Of a stretch of 64,000 nucleotides of DNA, positions 37,905 through 46,700 are shown one piece after another. Origin of the DNA: Clostridia bacterium (GTDB lineage Bacteria > Bacillota > Clostridia > Lachnospirales > Anaerotignaceae); the NCBI GenBank assembly GCA_022651385.1, contig JALCQR010000001.1, forward strand, positions 288,589-352,588, read 5' to 3'. Below the pieces are notes generated by a model, which worked only from the letters and a program-made list of their open reading frames with translations, was not told where the DNA came from and made no database searches. The stretch's first letter is position 1. Every line of letters begins with the position of its first letter. The translations under genes were made by a program, and so were the position numbers.

Positions 37905-40284
37905 GGATTTACTGAATCAAGATTTTTTGTTTTTTGACGGCGCGATGGGTACGATGCTTCAAAATGCCGGACTTAAACTTGGAGAAAGACCGGAATCACT
38001 TTGCATTTCATCTCCTGAAATTATAACCGATATTCACAGACAGTATATAAAAGCCGGAAGCCGTGTTGTATACACAAACACATTTGGAGCAAACAGGCAT
38101 AAACTGGAAGGCACAGGTCTTGATGTAAGAGAAGTTATAGACGCTGCCGTAAAATGTGCAGGAAAAGCCACAAAAGGCACAGACGCTTTTGTGGCTTTAG
38201 ATATAGGCCCTATAGGTGAACTGCTTGAGCCTTCGGGGACGCTTGCATTTGAAGAAGCCTACGATATATTTAAAGAAATGGTTACTGAAGGCGAAAAATC
38301 CGGATGTGACCTTGTTGTTTTTGAGACAATGACTGACCTTTATGAGGTAAAAGCGGGAGTGCTTGCGGCAAAAGAAAATACAAAGCTCCCTATTGTATGT
38401 ACAATGACTTTTGAGGAAACAGGAAGAACGTTTACAGGCTGCACAATTGAGTCAATGGCAGCTGTGCTTGAAGGACTTGGGGTTGACGCCATAGGTATAA
38501 ACTGTTCCTTGGGACCTGACGAAATATTTCCTCTTGCCAAAAGACTTGTTGATTCAAGCAGTCTGCCAATTGTTATAAAAGCAAACGCAGGACTTCCAAA
38601 CCCGATTACAAATAAATATGACATTACTCCCGAGAAATTTGCCGAATACATGATTCCTTATGCAAAAGAAGGCATAAAAATTATGGGCGGCTGCTGCGGT
38701 ACAACTCCGGAGTATATAAAAGAAATAATAAAGGCCGTAAGCGGAAACTTATCCGAAAGAAAAAGTGTAAAAAGAAAAACTGTTTTATGCACGCCTTCAA
38801 AATTTGTTGATATAAACGGTGTAAGGATAATAGGAGAAAGAATAAATCCAACAGGAAAGAAACGTTTTCAGCAGGCACTTAAGGAAAACGACATGGGGTA
38901 TATAGCGGAGCGCGCAATAGAGCAGGCTGACGCCGGAGCGGATATACTTGATGTAAACGTCGGCATGCCGGGTATAAATGAAAAAGAAATGATGATAAAA
39001 GTTGTTAAGCTTTTGCAGTCAGTATGTGACCTTCCTTTGCAGATAGACTCATCAGATGCCGATGCAATTGAGGCCGGTCTTAGAGTTTTTAACGGCAAAG
39101 CTATTGTCAATTCAGTAAACGGTGAACCTGAGAAAATGGATAAAATACTTCCTATCGTTAAAAAATACGGAGCTGCAGTAATTGGACTTTGCATGGACTC
39201 AGACGGCATACCTAAAACAGCAGAAAAAAGATTTGAGATTGCAAAACGTATACTTGACAAGGCGCTTTATTACGGTATACCAAGAGAAGATGTATTTATC
39301 GACTGCCTGACGCTTACTGTTTCTGCACAGCAGGAGCAGGCGCAGCAGACTTTGAAAGCCGTAAGACGCGTTAAAGAAGAACTGGGGCTTCATACAGTTT
39401 TAGGTGTTTCAAACATATCTTTTGGGCTTCCGGCAAGAGAATATATAACTACAAGTTTTCTTGTGCAGGCTATGGCAAACGGACTTGACCTGCCTATTGT
39501 AAATCCAAATCAGCAGGCAATAATGGACGCAATTTACGCTTTTAAAGTTTTAAGCGGCGAAGACAAAAACAGTGAGAAATATATTGAGCGTTTTGCGGGA
39601 AGAACGGAAACTAAAACAGAACAGACTGTAATAAGAACAGTAAAAGCCGATGAAAAACATGGTGACCTTGACATTGCATATGCTGTTTCAAGAGGGCTTA
39701 AGGAGGATGCTGCGAGGATTACAAAAGAGCTGCTTAAAGAAAAAAGCGAGCTTGAAATAATAAATAATCTTCTTATACCGGCTCTTGACAAAATAGGAGA
39801 AAGATATGAAAAACAGGAGATATTTCTTCCGCAGCTTATAAATTCGGCTACGGCGTCATGTGAGGCTTTTGAAGTAATAAAAAAGAGCATACTTTCAAAA
39901 GGCAGTGAATCTGTGTCTAAAGGCAAGATTGTACTTGCCACAGTAAAGGGCGATATACATGATATAGGTAAGAATATCGTTAAAGTTATACTTGAAAATT
40001 ACGGATATCAGGTAATAGACTTGGGACGCGACGTGCCAATTGATACCGTGGTTCAGGCAGCTATAAAAGAAAATGTGAAATTTGTGGGGCTTAGTGCGCT
40101 TATGACAACTACTCTTAAAAGCATGAAGGAAACAATAGACGCAATAAGAAAAAGCGGACATGAGTGTAAAATTGTAGTTGGAGGTGCCGTTCTCACTCCT
40201 GAATATGCCAAGGAAATAGGTGCAGATTTTTATGCTAAGGACGCAAAGCAGACGGTTGATTTTGCAAAGCAGGTGCTGGGATAA
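37891..40284 (+). CDS. metH: Cobalamin-dependent methionine synthase without activation domain
   Basis: Encodes 797 aa with a GTG start (37891) 8 nt after GGGAGG. Domains in order: homocysteine-binding barrel (about 1-290; zinc-ligand GGCCGTT with C268 and C269), methyltetrahydrofolate/pterin-binding domain (about 305-570; GERINPTGKK), helical cap and B12-binding domain (about 590-797) with D688-x-H690-x-x-G, where His690 is the cobalt ligand. It methylates homocysteine with methyl-THF. The reactivation domain is supplied by the preceding gene. The stop overlaps the next start by 1 bp. Confidence 0.95.
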   Translation: MAGFKDLLNQDFLFFDGAMGTMLQNAGLKLGERPESLCISSPEIITDIHRQYIKAGSRVVYTNTFGANRHKLEGTGLDVREVIDAAVKCAGKATKGTDAFVALDIGPIGELLEPSGTLAFEEAYDIFKEMVTEGEKSGCDLVVFETMTDLYEVKAGVLAAKENTKLPIVCTMTFEETGRTFTGCTIESMAAVLEGLGVDAIGINCSLGPDEIFPLAKRLVDSSSLPIVIKANAGLPNPITNKYDITPEKFAEYMIPYAKEGIKIMGGCCGTTPEYIKEIIKAVSGNLSERKSVKRKTVLCTPSKFVDINGVRIIGERINPTGKKRFQQALKENDMGYIAERAIEQADAGADILDVNVGMPGINEKEMMIKVVKLLQSVCDLPLQIDSSDADAIEAGLRVFNGKAIVNSVNGEPEKMDKILPIVKKYGAAVIGLCMDSDGIPKTAEKRFEIAKRILDKALYYGIPREDVFIDCLTLTVSAQQEQAQQTLKAVRRVKEELGLHTVLGVSNISFGLPAREYITTSFLVQAMANGLDLPIVNPNQQAIMDAIYAFKVLSGEDKNSEKYIERFAGRTETKTEQTVIRTVKADEKHGDLDIAYAVSRGLKEDAARITKELLKEKSELEIINNLLIPALDKIGERYEKQEIFLPQLINSATASCEAFEVIKKSILSKGSESVSKGKIVLATVKGDIHDIGKNIVKVILENYGYQVIDLGRDVPIDTVVQAAIKENVKFVGLSALMTTTLKSMKETIDAIRKSGHECKIVVGGAVLTPEYAKEIGADFYAKDAKQTVDFAKQVLG

Positions 40285-42047
40285 TGGAAAATATAAGAGA
40301 TTATATAAAAAATAATATACTTGTTTTTGACGGCGGAATGGGCACATACTTTGCTTCTAAGTATAAAACGATGCTTGAAAGATGCGAAAATGTTAACATT
40401 TCGGACCCGACAAAAATATTTGCTATTCATAAAGAATATATAGACGCTGGCTGTCATGCAATAAAAACAAATACTTTTGCGGCAAATATCGAAAGTATAG
40501 GCAATGAAAAACTCCTTGAAGAAGTGATTAAAAGCGGCTGGAATTTGGCGCAAAGCGCTGCAAAAGACAGAAATGTTTATGTTTTTGCAGACATTGGACA
40601 TATTCAGGAAAGCGAAGAAGAAGATGTAGCAGTTAAATACATAAAAAACGCAGATATTTTTCTTTCATGCGGCGCCGAAAATTTTCTGTTTGAGACACTT
40701 TCAAATGACAACGGCATATATGAAACTGCGGAACACATAAAAAAGAAAAATCCGAATGCGTTTATACTTGTGTCATTTGCCGTGTTTCCTGACGGATATA
40801 CAAAAGACGGCTCTCTTGGCTATGAGCTTCTTTCAAATGCCGACAAATGCCAATATATTGACGCTTTAGGACTTAACTGTGTATCTGGTCCTCATCATAT
40901 GTATGAGTATTTTAAGAGGCTTAAAGAGTTCAGCAAGCCTATGAGCGTTATGCCTAACGCAGGCTATCCCACAGTTATAAACAACAGGACATTTTTTGAA
41001 AGCAGTCCTGATTATTTTGCTATTAAAATGAAAGACATAGTTTCAAAAGGAGCCAAAATAATTGGCGGCTGCTGCGGTACAACTCCGGACCATATAAAAA
41101 AGACTATAGAAGCTCTTATTTATAATGAGCCGGAAACTGATGAAAGCACTGATAATCAAAAATTAGAGACAACTCATGTTTATCTGCCTAATTTCAACAA
41201 AAAGCTAAATGCAGGAATGAAAGTTATAGTTGTTGAGCTTGACCCTCCGGAAAATGCCGATATAAGTAAATTTCTTAAAAATGTATTGCTTTTGAAAAAT
41301 TCCGGAATAGATTTAATGACTATTGCCGATTGCCCTATAGCAAAAGCAAGAGCCGACAGCAGCCTCTTGGCATGTAAAATAAAAAGGGAATTTGATTTTG
41401 ATGTGATGCCGCATATAACTTGCCGCGACAGAAATATAAACGCCACAAAAGCCTTGCTTTTAGGCCTTAACATAGAAGATATAAGAAATGTGCTTATAGT
41501 TACGGGAGACCCTATTCCTACGGCACAAAGAGACGAGGTAAAAAGCGTATTTAATTTTAACTCAAGAATGTTGGCAAAATACATGAAAACTCTTAACGAG
41601 ACTGTTTTTGCAGACGGATTTAATATTTTCGGGGCTTTAAATGTAAATGCAAGAAACTTTGACATCCAGCTTAATATTGCAAAGGAAAAAGAACAAAACG
41701 GAATAATTGGTTTTCTTACACAGCCTGTTATGACAGAATATGCTTTCAAAAATCTTAAAAGAGCAAAATCAGAGCTGAAAGGCAAAATACTTGCAGGAAT
41801 AATGCCCATAATGAGTTACAGAAATGCCTGCTTTATGGACAGCGAAATTTCGGGAATAAATGTAGACAAAAAAATAATACGGCTTTTTTATGGTAAGAAT
41901 AAAGAGGAAAGCGCAGGCCTTGGAATAAAAATTGCAATAGAGACAGCTAAAAAAGTAAAGGACATAAGTGACGGATATTATCTTATGACTCCGTTTTCAA
42001 GAGCTGATATAATTTGCAGAATAGTTGAAGAAATAAAAAAAATATAA
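40284..42047 (+). CDS. Homocysteine S-methyltransferase / methylene-THF reductase fusion
   Basis: Encodes 587 aa. The N-terminal half (1-290) is a homocysteine methyltransferase barrel ending in GGCCGTT (C263, C264). The C-terminal half (about 305-587) is a 5,10-methylenetetrahydrofolate reductase (VVELDPPENAD, PHITCRDRN, TGDPIPT, GFLTQPVM). The fusion corresponds to B. subtilis YitJ-type proteins. The reductase half supplies methyl-THF to MetH, so the three overlapping genes form one methionine-synthesis unit. Confidence 0.93.
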   Translation: MENIRDYIKNNILVFDGGMGTYFASKYKTMLERCENVNISDPTKIFAIHKEYIDAGCHAIKTNTFAANIESIGNEKLLEEVIKSGWNLAQSAAKDRNVYVFADIGHIQESEEEDVAVKYIKNADIFLSCGAENFLFETLSNDNGIYETAEHIKKKNPNAFILVSFAVFPDGYTKDGSLGYELLSNADKCQYIDALGLNCVSGPHHMYEYFKRLKEFSKPMSVMPNAGYPTVINNRTFFESSPDYFAIKMKDIVSKGAKIIGGCCGTTPDHIKKTIEALIYNEPETDESTDNQKLETTHVYLPNFNKKLNAGMKVIVVELDPPENADISKFLKNVLLLKNSGIDLMTIADCPIAKARADSSLLACKIKREFDFDVMPHITCRDRNINATKALLLGLNIEDIRNVLIVTGDPIPTAQRDEVKSVFNFNSRMLAKYMKTLNETVFADGFNIFGALNVNARNFDIQLNIAKEKEQNGIIGFLTQPVMTEYAFKNLKRAKSELKGKILAGIMPIMSYRNACFMDSEISGINVDKKIIRLFYGKNKEESAGLGIKIAIETAKKVKDISDGYYLMTPFSRADIICRIVEEIKKI

Positions 42048-42069
42048 TAAAAAACAATATAGATTAGAG

Positions 42070-42100
42070 ACGCAGGCCATATTAAGGACTGCGCTTTTTT
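42070..42100 (+). terminator. Terminator of the methionine operon
   Basis: CGCAG paired with CTGCG around a 13-nt loop, followed by a T-run, 22 bp past the stop. The stem is short, hence moderate confidence. Confidence 0.6.
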
Positions 42101-42234
42101 TAAAATCCGTATTAATGAGAACTTAACACATATACTAAGTTTTTATCAGGCAAGAATCAAATTTACTTTTTTCTTGTACTTTTACATTGATTTAAGTATA
42201 ATTGATAAAGATATTATTTGGAGGTGCTTTTTTA

Positions 42235-42879
42235 ATGGAAGTAATGGAAGATGAAATACTTGAATTAAAAAAATGCAATTCTTTTGCTATTTTCGGCGGC
42301 ACATTTGACCCTATTCATAATGGGCATATTTCATCGGCTAAGGCTATAAAAAAACTTTCCGGTGTGGATAAAATACTTCTTCTTCCTGTGGGAATACCTC
42401 CGCATAAGGATTCTTCAACTGTTACTGATCCGCATAAACGTTATGAAATGGCACGCCTTGCAGTAAAAGGAGACAAGGATTTTGTGCTTTCTTCTATGGA
42501 GATAGACAGAAAAGGAAAAACGTACACAATTGACACTATACGTGAACTGCGTGAAATTTTAGGCAGCGAAAAAGAATTTTATTTTATAATTGGTGCTGAC
42601 GCAATACATTTTATATCAACATGGAAAGATTACAAACAGCTTTTGAGAGCTTGCTTTTTTATAGCCGTAACGAGGCCGGGATATGATGAATCTCAGCTTC
42701 ATAATGAAGTTGACTTTTTAAAAGAAAATTTTGGTTGCCGCATAGTAATGGTTGAAATACCGGCTGTTGACATTTCATCATCACAAATTAGAGAAAATGT
42801 TAAAAATGGACTTTCAATTAAAGGGATGGTCTGCGATGATGTTGAAAGATATATATATAAAAACGGACTTTATAAATGA
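42235..42879 (+). CDS. nadD: Nicotinate-nucleotide adenylyltransferase
   Basis: Encodes 214 aa. FGGTFDPIHNGHI (nucleotidyltransferase HxGH motif), LLPVGIPPHK, GADA(I) and the late DISSSQIREN motif identify NadD, which adenylates nicotinate mononucleotide in NAD synthesis. ATG 42235 follows GGAGGTG; the frame opens at 42202 without support. First gene of the conserved nadD-yqeK-rsfS run. Confidence 0.95.
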   Translation: MEVMEDEILELKKCNSFAIFGGTFDPIHNGHISSAKAIKKLSGVDKILLLPVGIPPHKDSSTVTDPHKRYEMARLAVKGDKDFVLSSMEIDRKGKTYTIDTIRELREILGSEKEFYFIIGADAIHFISTWKDYKQLLRACFFIAVTRPGYDESQLHNEVDFLKENFGCRIVMVEIPAVDISSSQIRENVKNGLSIKGMVCDDVERYIYKNGLYK

Positions 42880-42889
42880 GGTGACATAA

Positions 42890-43468
42890 ATGCTTGATTT
42901 TAAGACTTCTGAAAGAAAATTACAATCGGCGCTTTCCATTGAGCGCTATATACATACTATGGGTGTTGTTAAGGCGGCAGAAAAACTTGCTAAACGTTAT
43001 GGCGCCGATGTTGAAAAGGCAAGGTATGCAGCTTTGCTTCATGACTGTGCCAAAGACTATCCTCCGGATATGAAAAGGCGCTTTTGTAAGGAATATCATG
43101 TGCCCGTAGATGACATTATGCTTAAGACAATAGACCTGACCCATGCTTTTCTTGGGGCAGAAGTGGCAAGACGTGAATATCTTGTAGAAGACGAAGAAAT
43201 TTTAGGCGCTATAAAGTATCACACAACAGGCAAAAAAAATATGACTTTGCTTGAAAAAATAATATTTATCGCCGATTATATTGAAGAAGGAAGAAAAAAA
43301 TTCGATACTCTTGAGGAATCAAGAAAAATTGCTTTTGAAGATATTGATAAAGCTATGGCATTTATTCTTGAACATACCATAGAATATGTTAAACAAAGAA
43401 ACAGGCCTCTTCATCCTTTAAGTGTTGAGGCATATGAATACTATAAATCTATTTCGGAGGGGAAATAA
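42890..43468 (+). CDS. yqeK: YqeK-type HD-domain hydrolase (symmetrical Ap4A hydrolase)
   Basis: Encodes 192 aa. RYIHTMGVVKAAEKLA, LLHDCAKDYP (HD motif), THAFLGA and IKYHTTGKKNMT are the conserved metal-binding regions of YqeK, which cleaves diadenosine tetraphosphate in characterised members. It lies between nadD and rsfS and shares its last base with the rsfS start. Confidence 0.92.
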   Translation: MLDFKTSERKLQSALSIERYIHTMGVVKAAEKLAKRYGADVEKARYAALLHDCAKDYPPDMKRRFCKEYHVPVDDIMLKTIDLTHAFLGAEVARREYLVEDEEILGAIKYHTTGKKNMTLLEKIIFIADYIEEGRKKFDTLEESRKIAFEDIDKAMAFILEHTIEYVKQRNRPLHPLSVEAYEYYKSISEGK

Positions 43469-43803
43469 TGGATTTTAAAGAAATATGTTACATCGTAAAA
43501 GACGCAATAGAAGATAAAAAGGGGGAAAAAATACGAATACTCGATTTAAAAGGCATAAGCTCGCTTGCCGACGGGTTTGTAATAGCCTCTGGAAACAATG
43601 TTAATCAGCTTAGAGCAATAGCCGACAATGTGGAGGAAAAACTTGCAAAAAGAAATATTTATATCCACCACAGAGAAGGCTATCAGACCGGCGAATGGAT
43701 ACTGCTTGATTTTGGCGGCGTGATTGTACATCTTTTTAACAAGGAAAAACGCGAATTTTATGATCTTGACAGAATTTGGTCCGATGCTAAAGAAATAGTG
43801 TAA
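43468..43803 (+). CDS. rsfS: Ribosomal silencing factor RsfS
   Basis: Encodes 111 aa. SLADGFVIASGNNVNQLRAIADNVEE, EGYQTGEWILLDFGGVIVHLF and YDLDRIWSDA are the conserved RsfS/Iojap segments. By binding uL14 it prevents subunit joining in starved cells. Last gene of the run. Confidence 0.95.
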   Translation: MDFKEICYIVKDAIEDKKGEKIRILDLKGISSLADGFVIASGNNVNQLRAIADNVEEKLAKRNIYIHHREGYQTGEWILLDFGGVIVHLFNKEKREFYDLDRIWSDAKEIV

Positions 43804-43829
43804 AAAGAGTGCATCCTTTTGGATGCACT
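43803..43829 (-). terminator. Terminator of the S1-domain gene (minus strand)
   Basis: Perfect inverted repeat AGTGCATCC / GGATGCACT with a TTTT loop. On the minus strand a C and a T-run follow (43803-43806), overlapping the rsfS stop region. It may also slow plus-strand transcription. Confidence 0.8.
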
Positions 43830-43836
43830 TGATTTA

Positions 43837-44301
43837 TCACTGTCTTTTGTTTGCTCTTTTGTTTAAACCAGCCATTTTTTCATTTGACTGTTTTAAAAAC
43901 TCTTTCATCTTTTCCTCAAAATCATCAAGTTTCTGATTTTGTGAAGGTGGGGCAGTGTTTTTGTTATTATGACCTTTAAACTGACCGCTTTGCTTTTGAC
44001 CGCTGCTGTGATGCTCATAATGCTCATGATGCTCATGCTCCGGCTTAGGCATTGCAGCTCTCATTGAAAGAGATATTCTGTTTTTTTCGTTGTCAATTGA
44101 AAGGACTTTGACTTTTACAGTATCATTGACCTTTACATGATCATTTATATTCTGTACAAAGGTATTGGCAATTTGCGATATGTGCACAAGGCCCTGTTTT
44201 CCGTTGCCAATAGATACTATTGCGCCAAAATCAGTGATTCGTGTAACTTTCCCCTCAACGATGCTGCCGACAGTTATTTGTTCTGACATTAGTTTAAACA
44301 C
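43837..44301 (-). CDS. S1-domain RNA-binding protein (YugI/CvfD-like)
   Basis: Encodes 154 aa. Residues 8-78 form one S1 domain ([53 protein letters not shown]). A histidine-rich stretch (EHEHHEHYEHHSS, about 90-102) and a Gln/Lys/Asn-rich tail follow. One-domain S1 proteins of this type bind ribosomes or mRNA in Firmicutes. The His cluster could bind metal, but that is speculation. It has its own terminator. Confidence 0.85.
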   Translation of the reverse strand: MFKLMSEQITVGSIVEGKVTRITDFGAIVSIGNGKQGLVHISQIANTFVQNINDHVKVNDTVKVKVLSIDNEKNRISLSMRAAMPKPEHEHHEHYEHHSSGQKQSGQFKGHNNKNTAPPSQNQKLDDFEEKMKEFLKQSNEKMAGLNKRANKRQ

Positions 44302-44420
44302 TCCTAATTGTTAAAATTTTGAACGAAACGATTATATCATAGCATGAGAAAAAATTCAATAAACATCATGTCTAAAATATTTACATAAAATAAAAGATTT
44401 GCGAAGAAAGGATTACTTTG

Positions 44421-45779
44421 ATGCTTAAAAAAAATGAAATTTTTAATGTAAAGATTGAAAACCTCGCTTTTCCGAATAAGGGAATAGGCAAAATTGGCGA
44501 ATATAAAATAGTAGTTAAAAACACACTTCCGGGGCAAGAGGTATCGGCAAAAGTTACAAAAAAGAAAAATGGAATTGTTGAAGGCAGACTTTGCGAAGTT
44601 ATTGAAAGGGCATCTTATGAGACAGAGCCTAAATGCAAACATTTTGACATTTGCGGCGGATGTGCATACCAAACGATTTCATTTGAGAAGGAAAATCAGA
44701 TAAAAGAAAAACAGGTATTGGATTTATTAAACAATGCGGATATAAAAGATTTCGCTTTTGAAGGTATAGAAACATCACCTGTTATTGAAGGATACAGAAA
44801 TAAATGTGAATTTTCGTTTGGTGATAACGGAAAAGACGGAGTGCTTTCTTTAGGAATGAGAAAAAGGAACAGTTTTTACGAAGTTGTAAATTTAACAGAC
44901 TGCAATATAATCGACAGCGATTATCTTTTGATAATTAAAGCCGTAGTAGAATTTTTCAGAGAACGGAATGTTCCTTTCTACCACAAAACAAGGCATGACG
45001 GTATACTTAGACATCTTGTTGTAAGAAAGGGTGCTTATACAGGAGAGATACTTATAAACCTTGTAACAGCAAACGAGATTTCATTTAGTCTTGGGGAATT
45101 TAAGGACATGCTTTTGAGCCTAAAACTTGAAGGTAAAATTGTATCCATACTTCATACCGAAAATAATTCGGTAGCCGATATCGTTCAAAGCGATAAGACA
45201 GAAATTATTTATGGCAACGATTTTTACACTGACAGACTGTTTGATTTGGAATTTAAAATAACGGCGTTTTCATTTTTTCAGACTAATACAAAAGGTGCTG
45301 AAAAGCTATACTCAATTGTAAAAGATTATGCAGGAGATACGTCAAACAAAACTGTATTTGACCTTTACTGCGGCACAGGTACAATAAGTCAGATAATGGC
45401 AAAAAACAGCGGAAAAGTTATAGGAATCGAGCTTGTTGAGGAAGCAGTGGAAGCGGCCAGAGAAAACGCCGCAAGAAACTCTATATCAAACTGTGAGTTT
45501 ATATCCGGAGATGTGCTTAAAAAAGTGGACGAGCTTAATGAAAAGCCTGACATAATAATAGTTGACCCTCCAAGAGAGGGAATACATCCAAAGGCAATTG
45601 GTAAAATAATAAATTTTGGTGCAGAAAAAATAATATATGTATCATGCAAACCATCGTCACTTGCCAGGGATATTGCAATTTTTGAAAAAAACGGGTATAA
45701 GGCAGACAGAGTAAAATGTGTAAATCAGTTTTGCAGGACAAGCCATTGTGAAAGTATTTGCCTTTTAAAGAAAAAATAA
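44421..45779 (+). CDS. 23S rRNA (uracil-C5)-methyltransferase, RlmD/RumA type
   Basis: Encodes 452 aa. An N-terminal TRAM domain (about 4-60) is followed by the iron-sulphur cysteine motif CKHFDICGGCAYQ, the AdoMet site FDLYCGTGTISQ, VDPPREGIHPKA and, near the end, YVSCKPSSLARD, whose Cys is the nucleophile. Family members methylate U1939 or U747 of 23S rRNA; which one cannot be told. ATG 44421 follows GAAAGGA. Confidence 0.92.
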   Translation: MLKKNEIFNVKIENLAFPNKGIGKIGEYKIVVKNTLPGQEVSAKVTKKKNGIVEGRLCEVIERASYETEPKCKHFDICGGCAYQTISFEKENQIKEKQVLDLLNNADIKDFAFEGIETSPVIEGYRNKCEFSFGDNGKDGVLSLGMRKRNSFYEVVNLTDCNIIDSDYLLIIKAVVEFFRERNVPFYHKTRHDGILRHLVVRKGAYTGEILINLVTANEISFSLGEFKDMLLSLKLEGKIVSILHTENNSVADIVQSDKTEIIYGNDFYTDRLFDLEFKITAFSFFQTNTKGAEKLYSIVKDYAGDTSNKTVFDLYCGTGTISQIMAKNSGKVIGIELVEEAVEAARENAARNSISNCEFISGDVLKKVDELNEKPDIIIVDPPREGIHPKAIGKIINFGAEKIIYVSCKPSSLARDIAIFEKNGYKADRVKCVNQFCRTSHCESICLLKKK

Positions 45780-46115
45780 TAGTGCATTAAAAATATAAAA
45801 AAAGGCAACTTTTTGAAATTATTTTCAATTAAGACCTTTTTTATTTTTTTACAGTGCTCTATAAAGGGAAATATATTGTAATTAACAAAAATTCTAAAAA
45901 TAAATAATAATGAATAAAATTTTATCGTATGAAGTTATAGAAATTATTTTATTTATGTAAGGAAATATTGTTTATTTAGTTAAAAATTTATTATTATTAT
46001 TATTTTATTTAAACAAATTAAATAAAAAAAAAGCAGAAAATGCATTAAATAGATTGACTGTAATAATTTATCATTTATAATAAAAAATAGAAAGACATTT
46101 TGTTAAAAAAGTATG

Positions 46116-46203
46116 TGTCAGGCGTACATAAGTCAAATAAATTGTAAAAGTGACATATGCAGCAGGTACATATATGTCAAATGTATTGTAAAAGTAACAT
46201 ATG
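46116..46203. repeat. Two 44-bp imperfect tandem repeats
   Basis: The 28-nt segments at 46132-46159 and 46176-46203 match at 25 positions; both open with GTCAAAT, share ATTGTAAAAGT in the middle and close with ACATATG. The flanking sequence (GTGTCAGGCGTACATA versus GCAGCAGGTACATATAT) is also related, giving a 44-bp period. They may be regulator binding sites for the downstream operon. Confidence 0.65.
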
Positions 46204-46242
46204 TTTAGATTTTAATTGTGAATGTTGCATTTTAAATTATGA

Positions 46243-46464
46243 AAGCATGTAAACGGATTTTTATGACACTGCTTGTCAGACAGTGCCCTATTTTAATAAA
46301 TGCATTTACATCATAAGGGGGGTGATGCTTAGTAATTGCGGCTATGTGTTTTGGCTTTTTTAAGTTCGGTTTGTTGTCTGTAGTTAAAAGTAAAGGATTA
46401 GGGCTAAGTAATATGGTTTATCAGGCATTATTTTAATATGATGCATATTTATCCTTTACCTAAC
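46243..46464 (+). ncRNA. Candidate structured leader or small RNA, family unknown
   Basis: Pairings seen by eye: ATGTAAA (46247-46253) with TTTACAT (46305-46311); AAGC (46243-46246) with GCTT (46327-46330), leaving a bulge with a run of six G; CACTG/CAGTG inside; and a separate stem GTAAAGGAT (46390-46398) with ATCCTTTAC (46451-46459), extended by GTTA/TAAC. I do not recognise a known riboswitch. No folding was run. Confidence 0.35.
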
Positions 46465-46700
46465 TTTATAATGGGGAAACAGTTGAAAATTTTGAAAACT
46501 AAAGTTTTTCACAGTGTGTGTGGTGCAGTCAATTAAATAAAAAATTACTAATATATTTTAACTTTCCAGATTAATTAACAATACAGTCGCATTTACGATT
46601 AAACAATACAGAGATTGCTGTCTAAACATAGTAAAAAATAAAAGGAGGAGATTATAAAATTAATATAAAGGTAAATATATAAAAAATTGGAGGATTTACA

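Larger units (their letters stand above)
45780..46700. other. Non-coding region with tandem repeats and predicted RNA structure
   Basis: About 920 bp with no credible gene. 45780-46110 is nearly pure A/T. Two imperfect 44-bp tandem units span 46116-46203. Then a set of pairings suggests a structured RNA (46243-46330) and a long stem (46383-46464). The last 60 bp hold two ribosome-binding-like sites, AAAGGAGGAG near 46640 and TTGGAGG near 46687; only the latter serves the gene at 46701. Confidence 0.6.

Noticed and set aside
46116..46203. Tandem repeats considered as a CRISPR remnant
   Set aside because: Only two imperfect units, no spacer-repeat alternation and no cas genes in the window.
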